From: Streptomyces sp. NBC_00704
Lineage (GTDB): Bacteria > Actinomycetota > Actinomycetes > Streptomycetales > Streptomycetaceae
Length of the DNA stretch: 64,000 nt
Reading direction: 5' to 3'
Assembly (NCBI RefSeq): GCF_036226605.1
Contig: NZ_CP109000.1
Coordinates: forward strand, 4,150,501 to 4,214,500
The notes under the pieces are model-generated. The model saw nothing but the letters and a program-made list of their open reading frames with translations. It did not search any database and had not been told where the DNA came from. Position numbers and translations under genes: made by a program. Of this stretch, positions 1 to 8,873 are shown piece by piece (positions within the stretch are counted from its first letter, which is position 1; every line of letters begins with the position of its first letter).

Positions 1-40
1 CCGAAAGGGCGTGGGGGTTCAACTCCCCCCTCGCGCACCA
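1..40 (+). tRNA. 3' part of a class II tRNA, probably tRNA-Leu (5' end outside window)
   Basis: The window opens inside a tRNA. A variable-arm remnant (ccgaaagggc) is followed by a five-G/five-C T stem closing a TTCAACT loop, the acceptor 3' strand CTCGCGC, discriminator A and an encoded CCA at 38-40. The long variable arm indicates a class II tRNA (Leu or Ser). The acceptor strand would pair with GCGCGAG, which is typical of actinobacterial tRNA-Leu. The anticodon lies outside the window, so the isotype is an inference. Confidence 0.82.
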
Positions 41-43
41 GCT

Positions 44-78
44 GAAAGCCCCGTAGGTCTCGGACCTACGGGGCTTTC
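44..78 (+). terminator. Terminator behind the tRNA
   Basis: A perfect 16-bp inverted repeat (44-59 paired with 63-78) closes a three-base loop only 4 nt after the tRNA CCA end. The stem begins GAAAG and ends CTTTC, so a short T run sits in the 3' arm. It is the obvious tRNA terminator. Confidence 0.88.
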
Positions 79-299
79 GCATGTCCAGGCGCTTTTGGAC
101 CGCGGGGCTTTTCGCCCGTCCGGAGCGGGCGAGCGCGGGGAGAGCGGCGAGAGCGGCGTGAGCGGCGCGGTGGCTGGGTGAGCGCGGGGAGGGCGGCGCG
201 GTGGGCGAGTGCGGGTTGGTACAGGCCATGGTCGCTCACCGTGTGTGAGGAACATCTCAGCGTTGTGGCCGGTGGGGGCGCGGGTGGGGAAGCGGCCGT
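79..299. other. Intergenic low-complexity spacer before DUF2252 gene
   Basis: No gene is supported between the tRNA terminator and the ATG at 449. Positions about 120-215 are imperfect repeats of GAGCGGCG/GAGCGCGGGG units. The only clear element in the wider spacer is the parS site at 300-313. Confidence 0.5.
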
Positions 300-313
300 G
301 TTTCACGTGAAAC
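300..313. promoter_or_regulatory. parS site (ParB-binding centromere)
   Basis: GTTTCACGTGAAAC is the exact 14-bp palindrome known as the Streptomyces parS consensus. Here it is extended to 16 bp by flanking T and A. It lies 136 bp upstream of the DUF2252 start, in noncoding DNA. ParB nucleates on such sites near oriC for chromosome segregation during sporulation. Confidence 0.92.
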
Positions 314-448
314 ATCCCGCTTGGGGCGACCTGGAGGGGGTCGATCCCGCGGGGGTCTGACGGGTCTGTGCCTGCGGCTGTACGGTCTGCCCACGAGTTG
401 ATGTTCGGCTCGCCGGGCGGCGGGCGTACGTGTGCGGGGGAGGCGGTC

Positions 449-1915
449 ATGGCGACCGAGGCCGAGGGTCCGGCTGCGGGTGCGGGAACGGGTGAGGCGC
501 GCAGGCTGCCCCGGGTGCGGGGGTTCGCCGAGTGGCCCGCCGGGCGTCGCGACGGCGCGGGAACGGACGGGGCTCCCGTGTCGCCCAAGGCGGTGGGCCG
601 GGGGCTGCGGGACAGGGTGCCGCGGTCGGCACACGCCGGACTCGTCCTGGACACCTCCCGGCCGGACGCGGTGGCGGCGGTCGAGGAGTCCGGCCGGGGC
701 CGGATCCCGCAGCTCACGCCGATAAGGGTCGGCCGGATGGCCGCGACCCCGTTCGCCTTCCTGCGCGGCTCCGCCGGTCTCATGGCCCACGACCTCGCCC
801 GCACCCCCATGACCGCCGTGCGCGCCCAGATCTGCGGGGATGCCCACGCCGCCAACTTCGGCCTGTACGGCGACGCCCGGGGCGGTCTGGTCATCGACCT
901 CAACGACTTCGACGAGACGGTCGAGGGCCCCTGGGAGTGGGACCTCAAGCGGCTCGCCGCCTCCCTGGTGCTCGCGGGCCGGGAGGCCGGCGCGGACGAG
1001 GACACCTGCCGCCGGGCGGCGCACGGCGCGGCCGGCTCCTACCGGCGCACCATGCGGCTGCTGGCCAAGCTCCCGGCGCTCGACGCGTGGAACGCCATCG
1101 CCGACGAGGAGCTGGTCTCCCACGCCGACGCCCACGACCTGCTCGGCACCCTGGAACGCGTCTCGGAGAAGGCGCGGGCCAACACCAGCGGACGGTTCGC
1201 GGCCCGATCGACCGAGGCCACGCAGGACGGCGGCCGCCGCTTCGTCGACGCGGCGCCGGTGCTGCGCCGGGTCCCGGACGCGGAGGCCCACGCGGTGGCC
1301 GCGTCCCTGGAGCACTATCTGACCACCGTGTCCGAGGACCGTCATCCGCTGCTGGCCCGTCACGCGGTGCACGACGTCGCCTTCCGCATCGTCGGCACGG
1401 GCAGCGTGGGCACGCGGTCGTACGTGGTCCTGCTGCTGGACCACCGGGGCGAGCCGCTGATCCTCCAGGTCAAGGAGGCCCGTGCGTCGGCGCTGGTCCC
1501 GCACCTGGCGACCGCCGGCTTCGAGACGCCCGAGGTGGATCACGAAGGCCGCCGGGTGGTCCTGGGACAGAAGCGCATGCAGGTCGTCAGCGACGTCCTG
1601 CTGGGCTGGACGACGGTCGACGGACGCCCCTTCCAGGTACGGCAGTTCCGCAACCGCAAGGGCAGCGTCGACCCGGCCGCGCTCGCCGCCGACCAGGTCG
1701 ACGACTACGGCCGGATGACCGGCGCCCTGCTGGCCCGCGCCCACTCCCACAGCGCCGACCCGCGGCTCATCGCCGGCTACTGCGGCAAGAACGAGGAACT
1801 CGACGAGGCGATCGCCGCGTTCGCCGTGGCCTACGCCGACCGGAGCGAGGCGGACCACTCGGACCTCGTCGCGGCCGTCAGGGCCGGAAGGATCGCGGCC
1901 GAGACGGGCGTCTGA
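449..1915 (+). CDS. DUF2252 family protein
   Basis: This encodes a 488-residue protein of the DUF2252 family, whose fold resembles aminoglycoside-phosphotransferase-like kinases; the biochemical role is unknown. Visible family signatures are GDAHAANFG near residue 130, then LNDFDE and GPWEWDLKRLAASL around residues 151-173. These are placed like the HGD and DFD/DWE motifs of kinase-like folds. The ATG at 449 is preferred over an in-frame GTG at 368 because GGGGGAGG sits 6-10 nt upstream and the extra 27 codons cover noncoding-looking sequence. The gene is monocistronic, downstream of a parS site. The C-terminal half carries no signal peptide or membrane span. Family assignment is solid; function is open. 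Confidence 0.88.
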   Translation: MATEAEGPAAGAGTGEARRLPRVRGFAEWPAGRRDGAGTDGAPVSPKAVGRGLRDRVPRSAHAGLVLDTSRPDAVAAVEESGRGRIPQLTPIRVGRMAATPFAFLRGSAGLMAHDLARTPMTAVRAQICGDAHAANFGLYGDARGGLVIDLNDFDETVEGPWEWDLKRLAASLVLAGREAGADEDTCRRAAHGAAGSYRRTMRLLAKLPALDAWNAIADEELVSHADAHDLLGTLERVSEKARANTSGRFAARSTEATQDGGRRFVDAAPVLRRVPDAEAHAVAASLEHYLTTVSEDRHPLLARHAVHDVAFRIVGTGSVGTRSYVVLLLDHRGEPLILQVKEARASALVPHLATAGFETPEVDHEGRRVVLGQKRMQVVSDVLLGWTTVDGRPFQVRQFRNRKGSVDPAALAADQVDDYGRMTGALLARAHSHSADPRLIAGYCGKNEELDEAIAAFAVAYADRSEADHSDLVAAVRAGRIAAETGV

Positions 1916-2194
1916 ACCACGTGGGCGTCGCGGCGTCGCGGCGTCGTGGTGTTGGGGTGTCGCGGCGTTGTGCATCGCGGCGTCCATAGGGCGGTGCTGC
2001 GGCGGGCAGGTGGTGTTTCGGCGGTAGCGGGGGCGGTGCGGTGGGCCGGTGGCGGTGGGGGCGGCGGTGGTGGGCGCGCCGGTCGCCCCGGGGTCGGCCT
2101 GGCGGGCGGGCGCACCGCTTGCGCGGGCGTCCGGCCGGGCCGCGGTCCGGGGGCTGTCCGGCGTGATCCGCCGCGGAGGCCCTAGGCTGGGCGG
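1916..2194. repeat. Intergenic spacer with degenerate GCGGCGTC repeats
   Basis: From about 1922 to 1985 the spacer is a degenerate array of short GCGGCGTC/GTCGCG units, followed by G/GGC-rich sequence. No open frame with Streptomyces codon bias is seen on either strand. A TAGGCT promoter hexamer for the next gene ends it. Confidence 0.45.
2183..2188 (+). promoter_or_regulatory. -10 element of a probable leaderless promoter
   Basis: TAGGCT lies 6 nt before the GTG at 2195 and there is no Shine-Dalgarno sequence in between. This is the usual geometry of leaderless actinobacterial transcripts, in which the transcript starts at the initiation codon. Confidence 0.6.
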
Positions 2195-2992
2195 GTGACG
2201 ACCCCCGAAGCTGAGCAGCCCCGGCCCGAGGCGCGGCTGGAGCAGGCCGTGCGGGCCGCCGAGCAGGCGTTGATCGAGTTCGAGATCGCGGTGGAGACCT
2301 TCCGCGTCGAGGTCGAGAACTTCTCGCGGCTCCACCACCAGAAACTCGGTCCGATGTACGCCCGGCTCGACGAGCTGGAAGCGCAGATCGCCGAGGCCAG
2401 GGCGGCCCGCACCGGTGACCCCGAGGACGCGCGCAAGGCCGCCGAGGCGCGGGCCAGGGTGCTGCCGATGCCGGGCGTGGAGGAGCTGTTCCACGGCTGG
2501 ATGGACGACCAGGGGCTGTTCCCGGAGGCCGTGGCGATGCTCACGGACCAGCCGGTGCGGCCCCCCGAGCGGGTCCGGCCCAGCGAGGAGGCCCGCAAGC
2601 TCTACCGCGAACTGGCCCGCAAGGCCCACCCCGACCTGGCCCAGGAGGACGAGGAACGGGCCCGGCGCGAGGAGTTCATCACCCGGGTCAACGCCGCCTA
2701 CGCGCGCGGCGACGAGGCCCTGCTGCGTGAGCTGGCCGAGGAGTGGGCGGCCGGGCCCGCGCCCGCCGAGCGCCCCCCGAGCCCCAGCGAGGAACTCTAC
2801 GCACGCCTGGAGTGGCTCTCCCAGCGCAAGGAACTGCTCACGCTGGTCGCCCGCGAGCTGGAGGACAGCGCGATCGGCTCGATGCTCCGGATGGCGCCGG
2901 ACGACCCCGACCGCCTCCTCGACGAGATCGCCGACAAGCTTCTCGCCGACGTCGCCGCACGCGAGGCGGAACTGGCCGAGCTGGCCGGCTAG
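2195..2992 (+). CDS. J-domain-like protein with coiled-coil N terminus
   Basis: The product is a 265-residue soluble acidic protein. Residues about 10-75 are heptad-like, rich in E, A, R and L, and predict a coiled coil. Residues about 130-175 resemble a DnaJ J domain: helix LYRELARKA, then the HPD tripeptide at 145-147, then a helix ending in VNAAYARGD. In DnaJ the HPD loop stimulates the DnaK ATPase. There is no Gly/Phe or zinc-finger region, so this would be a type III J protein whose client specificity lies in the coiled coil (inference). The GTG start follows a TAGGCT hexamer by 6 nt with no ribosome binding site. It stands alone, followed by a GC-rich spacer and a rhodanese gene. Confidence 0.72.
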   Translation: MTTPEAEQPRPEARLEQAVRAAEQALIEFEIAVETFRVEVENFSRLHHQKLGPMYARLDELEAQIAEARAARTGDPEDARKAAEARARVLPMPGVEELFHGWMDDQGLFPEAVAMLTDQPVRPPERVRPSEEARKLYRELARKAHPDLAQEDEERARREEFITRVNAAYARGDEALLRELAEEWAAGPAPAERPPSPSEELYARLEWLSQRKELLTLVARELEDSAIGSMLRMAPDDPDRLLDEIADKLLADVAAREAELAELAG

Positions 2993-3236
2993 CCAGGCCG
3001 TGTTTCGTGGCGCCGGACGACCTGCCGGATGCGCACGGCCACCCGGCCGGCACGGGCCGCGCAGGACGGCACCGGGCGGCACCGGGCGGCCAGGCGACCG
3101 CCGGGCCCGGCGCGGGCCCGGCGCGGGCCCGGTGCGAGGCTGGGTGCTGCGCCGCGGAGTGGTGCCGCGCCAAGCGGTGGCGCGGACGGAGCGTGGTCGC
3201 GGTCTTGGGGGCCGTCGTGCCGCGGCCCGGGTCGGG

Positions 3237-3242
3237 TAGCGT
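3237..3242 (+). promoter_or_regulatory. -10 element of a probable leaderless promoter (rhodanese)
   Basis: TAGCGT is followed by 7 nt and the ATG at 3250. No independent leader or typical ribosome binding site separates them. Confidence 0.6.
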
Positions 3243-3249
3243 CGGGGGC

Positions 3250-3597
3250 ATGAGTTTCGGATCCGGTGTGCCCACGGTCGAGGTCGGGGACCTCAAGGAC
3301 GACGACTTCCTGCTGGACGTCCGCGAGGACGACGAATGGCAGGCGGGGCACGCCGAGGGGGCGCTGCACATCCCTCTCAGCGAGTTCGTCGCCCGCTACG
3401 GGGAACTGACCCAGGCGGCTCCGCAGGACGGACGGATCCATGTGATCTGCCGCTCCGGCGGCCGTTCGGCCCAGGTCACCATGTACCTCGCGCAGCAGGG
3501 CATCGAGGCCGTCAACGTCGACGGCGGCATGCAGACCTGGGCCGCCACGGGCCGTCCGGTCGTCACGGACGCGGGCGAGCCCGGCTTCGTCCTCTAG
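3250..3597 (+). CDS. Single-domain rhodanese (sulfurtransferase)
   Basis: The product is a 115-residue single rhodanese domain. It begins with the DVRE segment (LLDVREDDEW near residue 22) and has the active-site loop CRSGGRS with Cys67 as the expected persulfide-carrying residue. Such proteins move sulfane sulfur in thiosulfate, cyanide or cofactor metabolism; the true acceptor cannot be told from sequence. There is no membrane segment or second inactive domain. The ATG at 3250 follows a TAGCGT hexamer by 7 nt, so a leaderless transcript is likely. The 257-bp spacer upstream is repetitive GGCC/GCGGGCCC sequence with no recognisable gene. Confidence 0.87.
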   Translation: MSFGSGVPTVEVGDLKDDDFLLDVREDDEWQAGHAEGALHIPLSEFVARYGELTQAAPQDGRIHVICRSGGRSAQVTMYLAQQGIEAVNVDGGMQTWAATGRPVVTDAGEPGFVL

Positions 3598-3719
3598 CCG
3601 ACGGTCCCCCGGATCCCGGTCCCCTCGGGCCGGGTCCGTCCCCCGGGTCCCGGTCCTCCGTCCTCCGTCCTGCGGTCCTCCGTCCTGCGGTGCGCGGTCG
3701 GGACGGACGCCGTCGTGGG

Positions 3720-4892
3720 TCAGGCGAGGCGGTGGGCGGCGAGCAGGTCGCCCAGCGCCTCTTCATGGGCCGCCGCCGGGCCCAGCGAGAGTTCCAGGTG
3801 TTTGGCCCAGGCGTGGTAGCGGTGCAGCGGGTACTCGACGTCGGCTCCGAAGCCGCCGTGCAGATGCTGTGCGGTCTGCACGATGCGCCGGACGCCGTCC
3901 GAGGCCCAGACCTTGGCGACGGCGACGTCCCCGGACGCCGGCAGGGCGCCCGACGCGCCGGAGGCGATCCGCCACGCGGCCTGCCACATGGTGACCTCCA
4001 TCGCCCGCAGGTCGATGTAGCGGTCGGCGGTCTGCACGGCGACGGCCTGGAAACTGGCGACGGGGTGACCGAACTGCTCCCGCTTGCTGGTGTAGTCGGC
4101 GGTCATCCGCAGCACGCGCTCGCCCAGCCCGAGGGCCAGGGCGCACGTGCCCGTGGCCAGCAGGGTGCGCAGGTGCTCCCCCGCGCCGTCGGCGGTGATG
4201 ACGTCCACGGCGGGGATCCGCGCCGACTCCAGCCGCAGTTCGCCGAGGCGTTCGCCGGTGGTGGAGATCTGCTCGGCGAGCGCGACCCCCGGGTGCTCGC
4301 GCGGCACGAGGGCGAGGATGCCGCGGCCCTCCCCGGTGCGCGCCGGTACGAGGGTGAAGTCCGCGTCGTACGCCCACGGCACGGCCGTCTGCACGCCGTC
4401 CAGCACCCACGCGCCATCGCCCTTGCCGCCCTTGCCGCGCGTGCCGCCCGTGCCGCTCTCCAGGCGGGCGGTGACGGCGAGTTCGGCCGGGTCGTGGCCG
4501 GTGCGGCCGTGGGCGGCGACCGTCAGGACCACCTCGCCCCGCCCCGCACGGGCGAGCAGGGCCGACCTCAGCTCCGGGCCGGCGTGGGCCTGCAGGGCGG
4601 CCAGGGCGGCGCTGTGCTCCAGCAGCGGCACCCGTGCCAGCACCTTCGCCGACTCGCGCAGCGCCAGGCAGAGCGCGACCGCGTCGAGGCCGGCGCCGCC
4701 GTACTCCTCGTCCAGCAGCAGACTGAGCAGGTCCGCCGCCGCGAGCCGCTCCCACAGCGCCCGGTCGAAGGAGTCGGCCACGGCGCCCCTGGTGAGCGCC
4801 GGGCTCGGTACGCCGTCGGGGGCGACCCCCGTGAAAACCCCCCGCGCCGCCTCGGCCGCGGCCTGCTGCTCCTCGGTGAAGGTGAAGTCCAC
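3720..4892 (-). CDS. Acyl-CoA dehydrogenase
   Basis: This 390-residue flavoprotein has the acyl-CoA dehydrogenase layout: an alpha-helical N domain (EEQQAAAEAARGVF, EEYGGAGLDAVAL), a short beta domain with a Gly/Lys-rich loop (SGTGGTRGKGGKG), and a C-terminal helical domain with TSKREQFGHPVASFQ and QTAQHLHGGFGADVEYPLHRY. It would oxidise an acyl-CoA to the enoyl-CoA with electrons passed to ETF. The substrate is unknown, and its place behind paaE hints at aromatic or fatty acyl-CoA breakdown. The GTG start at 4892 has GGGAGGA 6 nt upstream. The 83-bp gap to paaE holds a palindrome (4937-4950), so it may have its own promoter. The beta-domain loop is shorter and more repetitive than usual. Confidence 0.86.
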   Translation of the reverse strand: MDFTFTEEQQAAAEAARGVFTGVAPDGVPSPALTRGAVADSFDRALWERLAAADLLSLLLDEEYGGAGLDAVALCLALRESAKVLARVPLLEHSAALAALQAHAGPELRSALLARAGRGEVVLTVAAHGRTGHDPAELAVTARLESGTGGTRGKGGKGDGAWVLDGVQTAVPWAYDADFTLVPARTGEGRGILALVPREHPGVALAEQISTTGERLGELRLESARIPAVDVITADGAGEHLRTLLATGTCALALGLGERVLRMTADYTSKREQFGHPVASFQAVAVQTADRYIDLRAMEVTMWQAAWRIASGASGALPASGDVAVAKVWASDGVRRIVQTAQHLHGGFGADVEYPLHRYHAWAKHLELSLGPAAAHEEALGDLLAAHRLA

Positions 4893-4936
4893 GGCCTGTC
4901 CTCCCGACGGTCAGCTGATCTGACGGGTCGTCAAGA

Positions 4937-4950
4937 TAGAACAGGTTCTA
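4937..4950. promoter_or_regulatory. KstR-like palindrome upstream of the acyl-CoA dehydrogenase
   Basis: TAGAACAGGTTCTA is a perfect 6+2+6 dyad and fits the pattern TNNAACNNGTTNNA known for the mycobacterial steroid/lipid repressor KstR. It is placed 45 bp upstream of the acyl-CoA dehydrogenase GTG and 26 bp downstream of the paaE stop. The pattern match is visible. Binding by a KstR-type TetR protein is inference. Confidence 0.55.
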
Positions 4951-4975
4951 GAAGAAGGGAACGGGTGGTCGTCGC

Positions 4976-6163
4976 TCAGCGGTCGAAGTCGACCTCCACG
5001 GCCTCCGTCACCGGGTGCGACTGGCAGGCCAGTACGTATCCGGCGTCGGTCTCCTCCGGCTCCAGCGCGAAGTTGCGGTCCATGCGCACCTCGCCGGAGA
5101 CCAGGAACGCCCGGCAGGTGCCGCACACCCCGCCCTTGCAGGCGTAGGGCGCGTCGGGGCGGTTGCGCAGCACCGTGTCCAGGACCGATTCCCCGGCCCG
5201 CACGGGCCAGCTGCCGCCCCGGCCGTCGAGCCGGGCGGTCACCGTGCTGTGGGCGGGCGCGGCCGTCCGCGCCGGTGTCGGTGCGGCGTCCACGTGGAAG
5301 ATCTCCTCGTGGATCCGCGACCGCGGGACGTCCATCGCGCGCAGTGCCTGCTCGGCGCCCTGGACGAGGCCGAGCGGTCCGCACAGGAACCATCCGGCCA
5401 CCTGGCGCACGGGCAGCAGCGAGGGCAGCAGTGCGGTCAGCCGTTCCCGGTCGATCCGCCCGGAGGGAAGTCCGGCCTGCTGTTCCTCGCGGGACAGGAC
5501 GGTGACCAGCTGGAGGCGCTCGGGGAAGCGGTCCTTCAGGTCGGCGACCTCTTCGAGGAACATCGTCGAGGCGGCCGTCCGGTCGCTGCGCAGGAGGCAG
5601 AGTCGGGCGGAGGGCTCACGGGCCAGCAGCGTGGCGGCTATCGACAGCACCGGAGTGATGCCGCTGCCGCCGACGATCGCCGCGTAGAGGCCGGGCGCGG
5701 GGTCGAGGGTGAAGCGGCCCGCGGGAGTCATCACGTCGAGCCGGTCGCCGACGGCGATCTCCTTCATCGCGTACGTGGAGAAGGCTCCCCCCTCGACCAG
5801 CCGCACGCCCACTTGCAGGGTGCTGGGCCCCGGGCCGCCCGGATCGGGTGCGGGCGAGCAGATCGAGTACGTCCGCCGCACCTCGAACCCGTCGAACCCG
5901 TCGGTCCCGTCGGACCCGTCGGACCCGTCGATGTCGGCCGTACTGCTCGCTCTGTCCGTGCCGTCCGTGCCGGCCGCGCTCACGGTCGTCCCGGAGCCGA
6001 CGGCGGTGTCCGTTGCGGCGGCGACCCGGCGCACGGCGAGGTGCTGTCCCGCGGCGTGCCGGAACTCCTCGCGCAGTTCCTCGGGGACCGCGAGGGTGAG
6101 GGCGACGGAGTCGTCCGTGAGGCGGTCCACCGCGGCCACGCGGAGCGGGTGGAAACGCGCCAT
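4976..6163 (-). CDS. paaE: PaaE, phenylacetyl-CoA epoxidase reductase subunit
   Basis: PaaE (395 aa) passes electrons from NAD(P)H to the di-iron oxygenase PaaAC that epoxidises phenylacetyl-CoA. The N-terminal two thirds are a ferredoxin-NADP-reductase module: the FAD loop RRTYSICS and the NAD-binding GGSGITPV segment are visible. The C-terminal 85 residues are a plant-type 2Fe-2S ferredoxin with CKGGVCGTC and a fourth Cys in VLACQSH. Between the first beta strands and RRTYSIC there is an unusual insert of roughly 50 residues, rich in D, G, S and T, encoded partly by a 9-bp tandem repeat. The ATG at 6163 is chosen because AAGGAG lies 5 nt upstream and the codon overlaps the paaD stop as TGATG; an upstream GTG at 6166 is too close to that site. 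Confidence 0.93.
   Translation of the reverse strand: MARFHPLRVAAVDRLTDDSVALTLAVPEELREEFRHAAGQHLAVRRVAAATDTAVGSGTTVSAAGTDGTDRASSTADIDGSDGSDGTDGFDGFEVRRTYSICSPAPDPGGPGPSTLQVGVRLVEGGAFSTYAMKEIAVGDRLDVMTPAGRFTLDPAPGLYAAIVGGSGITPVLSIAATLLAREPSARLCLLRSDRTAASTMFLEEVADLKDRFPERLQLVTVLSREEQQAGLPSGRIDRERLTALLPSLLPVRQVAGWFLCGPLGLVQGAEQALRAMDVPRSRIHEEIFHVDAAPTPARTAAPAHSTVTARLDGRGGSWPVRAGESVLDTVLRNRPDAPYACKGGVCGTCRAFLVSGEVRMDRNFALEPEETDAGYVLACQSHPVTEAVEVDFDR
5886..5930. repeat. 9-bp tandem repeat inside paaE (five copies)
   Basis: Five consecutive 9-mers of the form (A/G)NCCCGTCG run in register. On the coding strand each adds three residues of the DG(S/T/F) type, so length change keeps the frame. The repeat lies in the surface insert just before the FAD-binding motif, a likely site of slippage between strains. 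Confidence 0.85.
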
Positions 6164-6720
6164 CACAGCTCCTTGAAGTGGTCGAAGGGTTCACGGCAGG
6201 CCAGGCAGCGGCGCAACGCCTTGCAGGCGGTGGAGGAGAAGCGGCTCAGCAGTTCGGTGTCGGCGGAGCCGCACAGCGGGCAGCGGACCGGTTCCGGCAC
6301 GGCGGCCGCCGTGGCGTGGGCGTCGGCGGCGCTGTGGCCGGACCGGGTCGGGCCGAGGGCCAGTGGCACCGGTCCCGGGGCGCGCACCGTGCGCGGTGGC
6401 GCTATGCCGAACTCCCGCAGCTTGCGCCGGCCTTCGGCGGAGATGTCGTCGGTCGACCAGGCGGGTGTCAGCACGGTGCGCACCGTCACCTCGCGCACCC
6501 CGTGCTCGCGCAACGCCCGCTCGATGTCCAGGGACATCGCCTCGATCGCGGGGCAGCCGGTGTAGGTGGGGGTCAGCTCCACCTCGACGGCGTTCTCGTG
6601 GCGCAGGCGCACCGAGCGCACCACGCCGAGTTCCTGGAGGGTGAGCACGGGCAGTTCGGGGTCGGGCACCGAGCCGGCGACCTCGAGGAGTTCCGCCTCC
6701 AGAGCGGTCGGCGTCACCAT
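6163..6720 (-). CDS. paaD: PaaD, phenylacetyl-CoA epoxidase assembly subunit
   Basis: PaaD (185 aa) is a MIP18/DUF59-type protein thought to help assemble the Fe-S or di-iron centres of the PaaABCE oxygenase. Residues 10-110 carry the DUF59 pattern SVPDPELPVLTLQELGVV and PTYTGCPAIEAM, with the conserved Cys. The C terminus has two Cys pairs (CPLC and CLAC, 31 residues apart) forming a zinc-ribbon-like tail before DHFKEL, as in other PaaD proteins. A linker rich in A, T and P joins the two. The ATG at 6720 overlaps the paaC stop by 7 nt, and the stop is coupled to the paaE start. GTG at 6717 is an alternative start. Confidence 0.92.
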   Translation of the reverse strand: MVTPTALEAELLEVAGSVPDPELPVLTLQELGVVRSVRLRHENAVEVELTPTYTGCPAIEAMSLDIERALREHGVREVTVRTVLTPAWSTDDISAEGRRKLREFGIAPPRTVRAPGPVPLALGPTRSGHSAADAHATAAAVPEPVRCPLCGSADTELLSRFSSTACKALRRCLACREPFDHFKEL

Positions 6721-7454
6721 GTCGCCCCCGGGTGGCTGCGGTGCAGGTGCTGCATCTCGGCGAGCATCCGGCCGAACGACTCGGTGTGCAGGCCCTCGCG
6801 GCCCGCTCCGGCTGTCCAGGCCCCGGTGCGAGGTCCCTCGGGCGGCGTCAGGCCGGCGCGCTCCAGGATGCCGCCCACCGACTCCAGCCAGGCCGGTTCC
6901 AGGTCGGCCGGGTCGAGGTCGAGGCCGTCGAGGGGGCGGAACAGTTCGCCGGTGAACCGCCACAGGGCCGTGCAGGCGCGCTGCATGCGCTGATGGCTGT
7001 CCTCGGTGCCGTCGCCGAGCCGCAGCGCCCACTGCTCGGCGTGGTCGCGGTGGTAGGCGACCTCCTTGACGGCCTTGGCGGCCAGCCCCGCGAACGGACT
7101 CCGCCCGGCCGCGAGCCGGTCGTACAGCAGGTGCTGGTAGGTGGAGAAGTACAGCTGGCGGGCGATGGTGTGGGCGAAGTCGCCGTTGGGCTGCTCGACC
7201 AACTGGACGTTCCTGAAAGCCCGTTCCTCGCGCAGGTAGGCCAACTCGTCCTCGTCGCCGGCCATCGACAGCAGGATCCGGGCCTGGCCGAGCAGGTCGA
7301 GTGCGATGTTGCCGAGCGCGACCTCCTCCTCCAGCACGGGCGCGTGACCCATCCACTCCCCCAGACGGTGGGAGAGCACCAGGGCGTCGTCGCCCAGGGC
7401 GAGGGCGACGGTGGCCGTGCGGGCCGCGGTGGGAGCGGGCGCCTCGTGCGTCAC
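6714..7454 (-). CDS. paaC: PaaC, phenylacetyl-CoA epoxidase structural subunit
   Basis: PaaC (246 aa) is the non-catalytic ferritin-like partner of PaaA in the phenylacetyl-CoA 1,2-epoxidase. Typical segments are LSHRLGEWMGHAPVLEEEVAL, NIALDLLGQAR, QLYFSTYQHLLYDRL and EVAYHRDHAEQWALRLGDGT. The GTG at 7454 overlaps the paaB stop as GTGA, a 4-nt overlap that implies translational coupling. Length matches the family. No alternative start gives a better overlap. Confidence 0.93.
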   Translation of the reverse strand: MTHEAPAPTAARTATVALALGDDALVLSHRLGEWMGHAPVLEEEVALGNIALDLLGQARILLSMAGDEDELAYLREERAFRNVQLVEQPNGDFAHTIARQLYFSTYQHLLYDRLAAGRSPFAGLAAKAVKEVAYHRDHAEQWALRLGDGTEDSHQRMQRACTALWRFTGELFRPLDGLDLDPADLEPAWLESVGGILERAGLTPPEGPRTGAWTAGAGREGLHTESFGRMLAEMQHLHRSHPGATW

Positions 7455-7734
7455 AGGTGCTTCACCCCCTCCGGGATCTCGTAGAACGTCGGGTGACGGT
7501 AGGGCTTGTCGGCGGCCGGCTCGAAGAACGGGTCCTTCTCGTCCGGCGAGGAGGCCGTGATCGCCGAGGACGGCACGACCCAGAGGGAGACGCCCTCGCC
7601 GCGGCGGGTGTACAGGTCGCGGGCGTTGCGCAGCGCGAACTCGGCGTCCGGCGCGTGCAGGCTGCCGGCGTGGGTGTGGGAGAGGCCGCGCCGGGAGCGC
7701 ACGAAGACCTCCCACAGGGGCCATTCGGTGTCGG

Positions 7735-7738
<4 letters not shown>
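7451..7738 (-). CDS. paaB: PaaB, phenylacetyl-CoA epoxidase small subunit
   Basis: PaaB (95 aa) is the small bridging subunit of the PaaABCE oxygenase. The sequence WPLWEVFVRSRRGLSHTHAGSLHAPD, followed by AEFALRNARDLYTRRGEGVSLWVVPS, is diagnostic. Its ATG overlaps the paaA stop as ATGA and its stop overlaps the paaC start as GTGA, so it sits in a fully coupled operon. Confidence 0.94.
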
Positions 7739-8748
<1,010 letters not shown>

Positions 8749-8814
8749 GCGGTCCCCCTTGACCTAGGGCCTCGGCCGGCGCCGTGGCCTCGGCTCTGCC
8801 CGAGCCTTCTCCCG

Positions 8815-8828
8815 ACCGATCGTTCGGT
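8815..8828. promoter_or_regulatory. PaaR-type operator in front of paaABCDE
   Basis: ACCGATCGTTCGGT fits ACCGNNCGNNCGGT, the core I recall for actinobacterial PaaR (TetR) operators. It is 66 bp upstream of the paaA ATG and about 35 bp downstream of a TTGACA hexamer, so bound protein would cover the start-site region. The inverse orientation of the same sequence recurs at 14031-14044. Confidence 0.78.
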
Positions 8829-8873
8829 CCGTGCGATTCCATGGTGGGACGGCCGTCGTATGGTGTCAACCGC

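Noticed and set aside
257..3082. Very long minus-strand open frame opposite the DUF2252 and J-domain genes
   Set aside because: High-G+C DNA gives long antisense frames. Its product is G/R/P/V-rich without any family signature, while the plus-strand genes have clear domains.
4937..4950. LexA (SOS) box
   Set aside because: The GAAC and GTTC half-sites are 2 bp apart rather than the 4 bp of a LexA box; the KstR-type pattern fits better.
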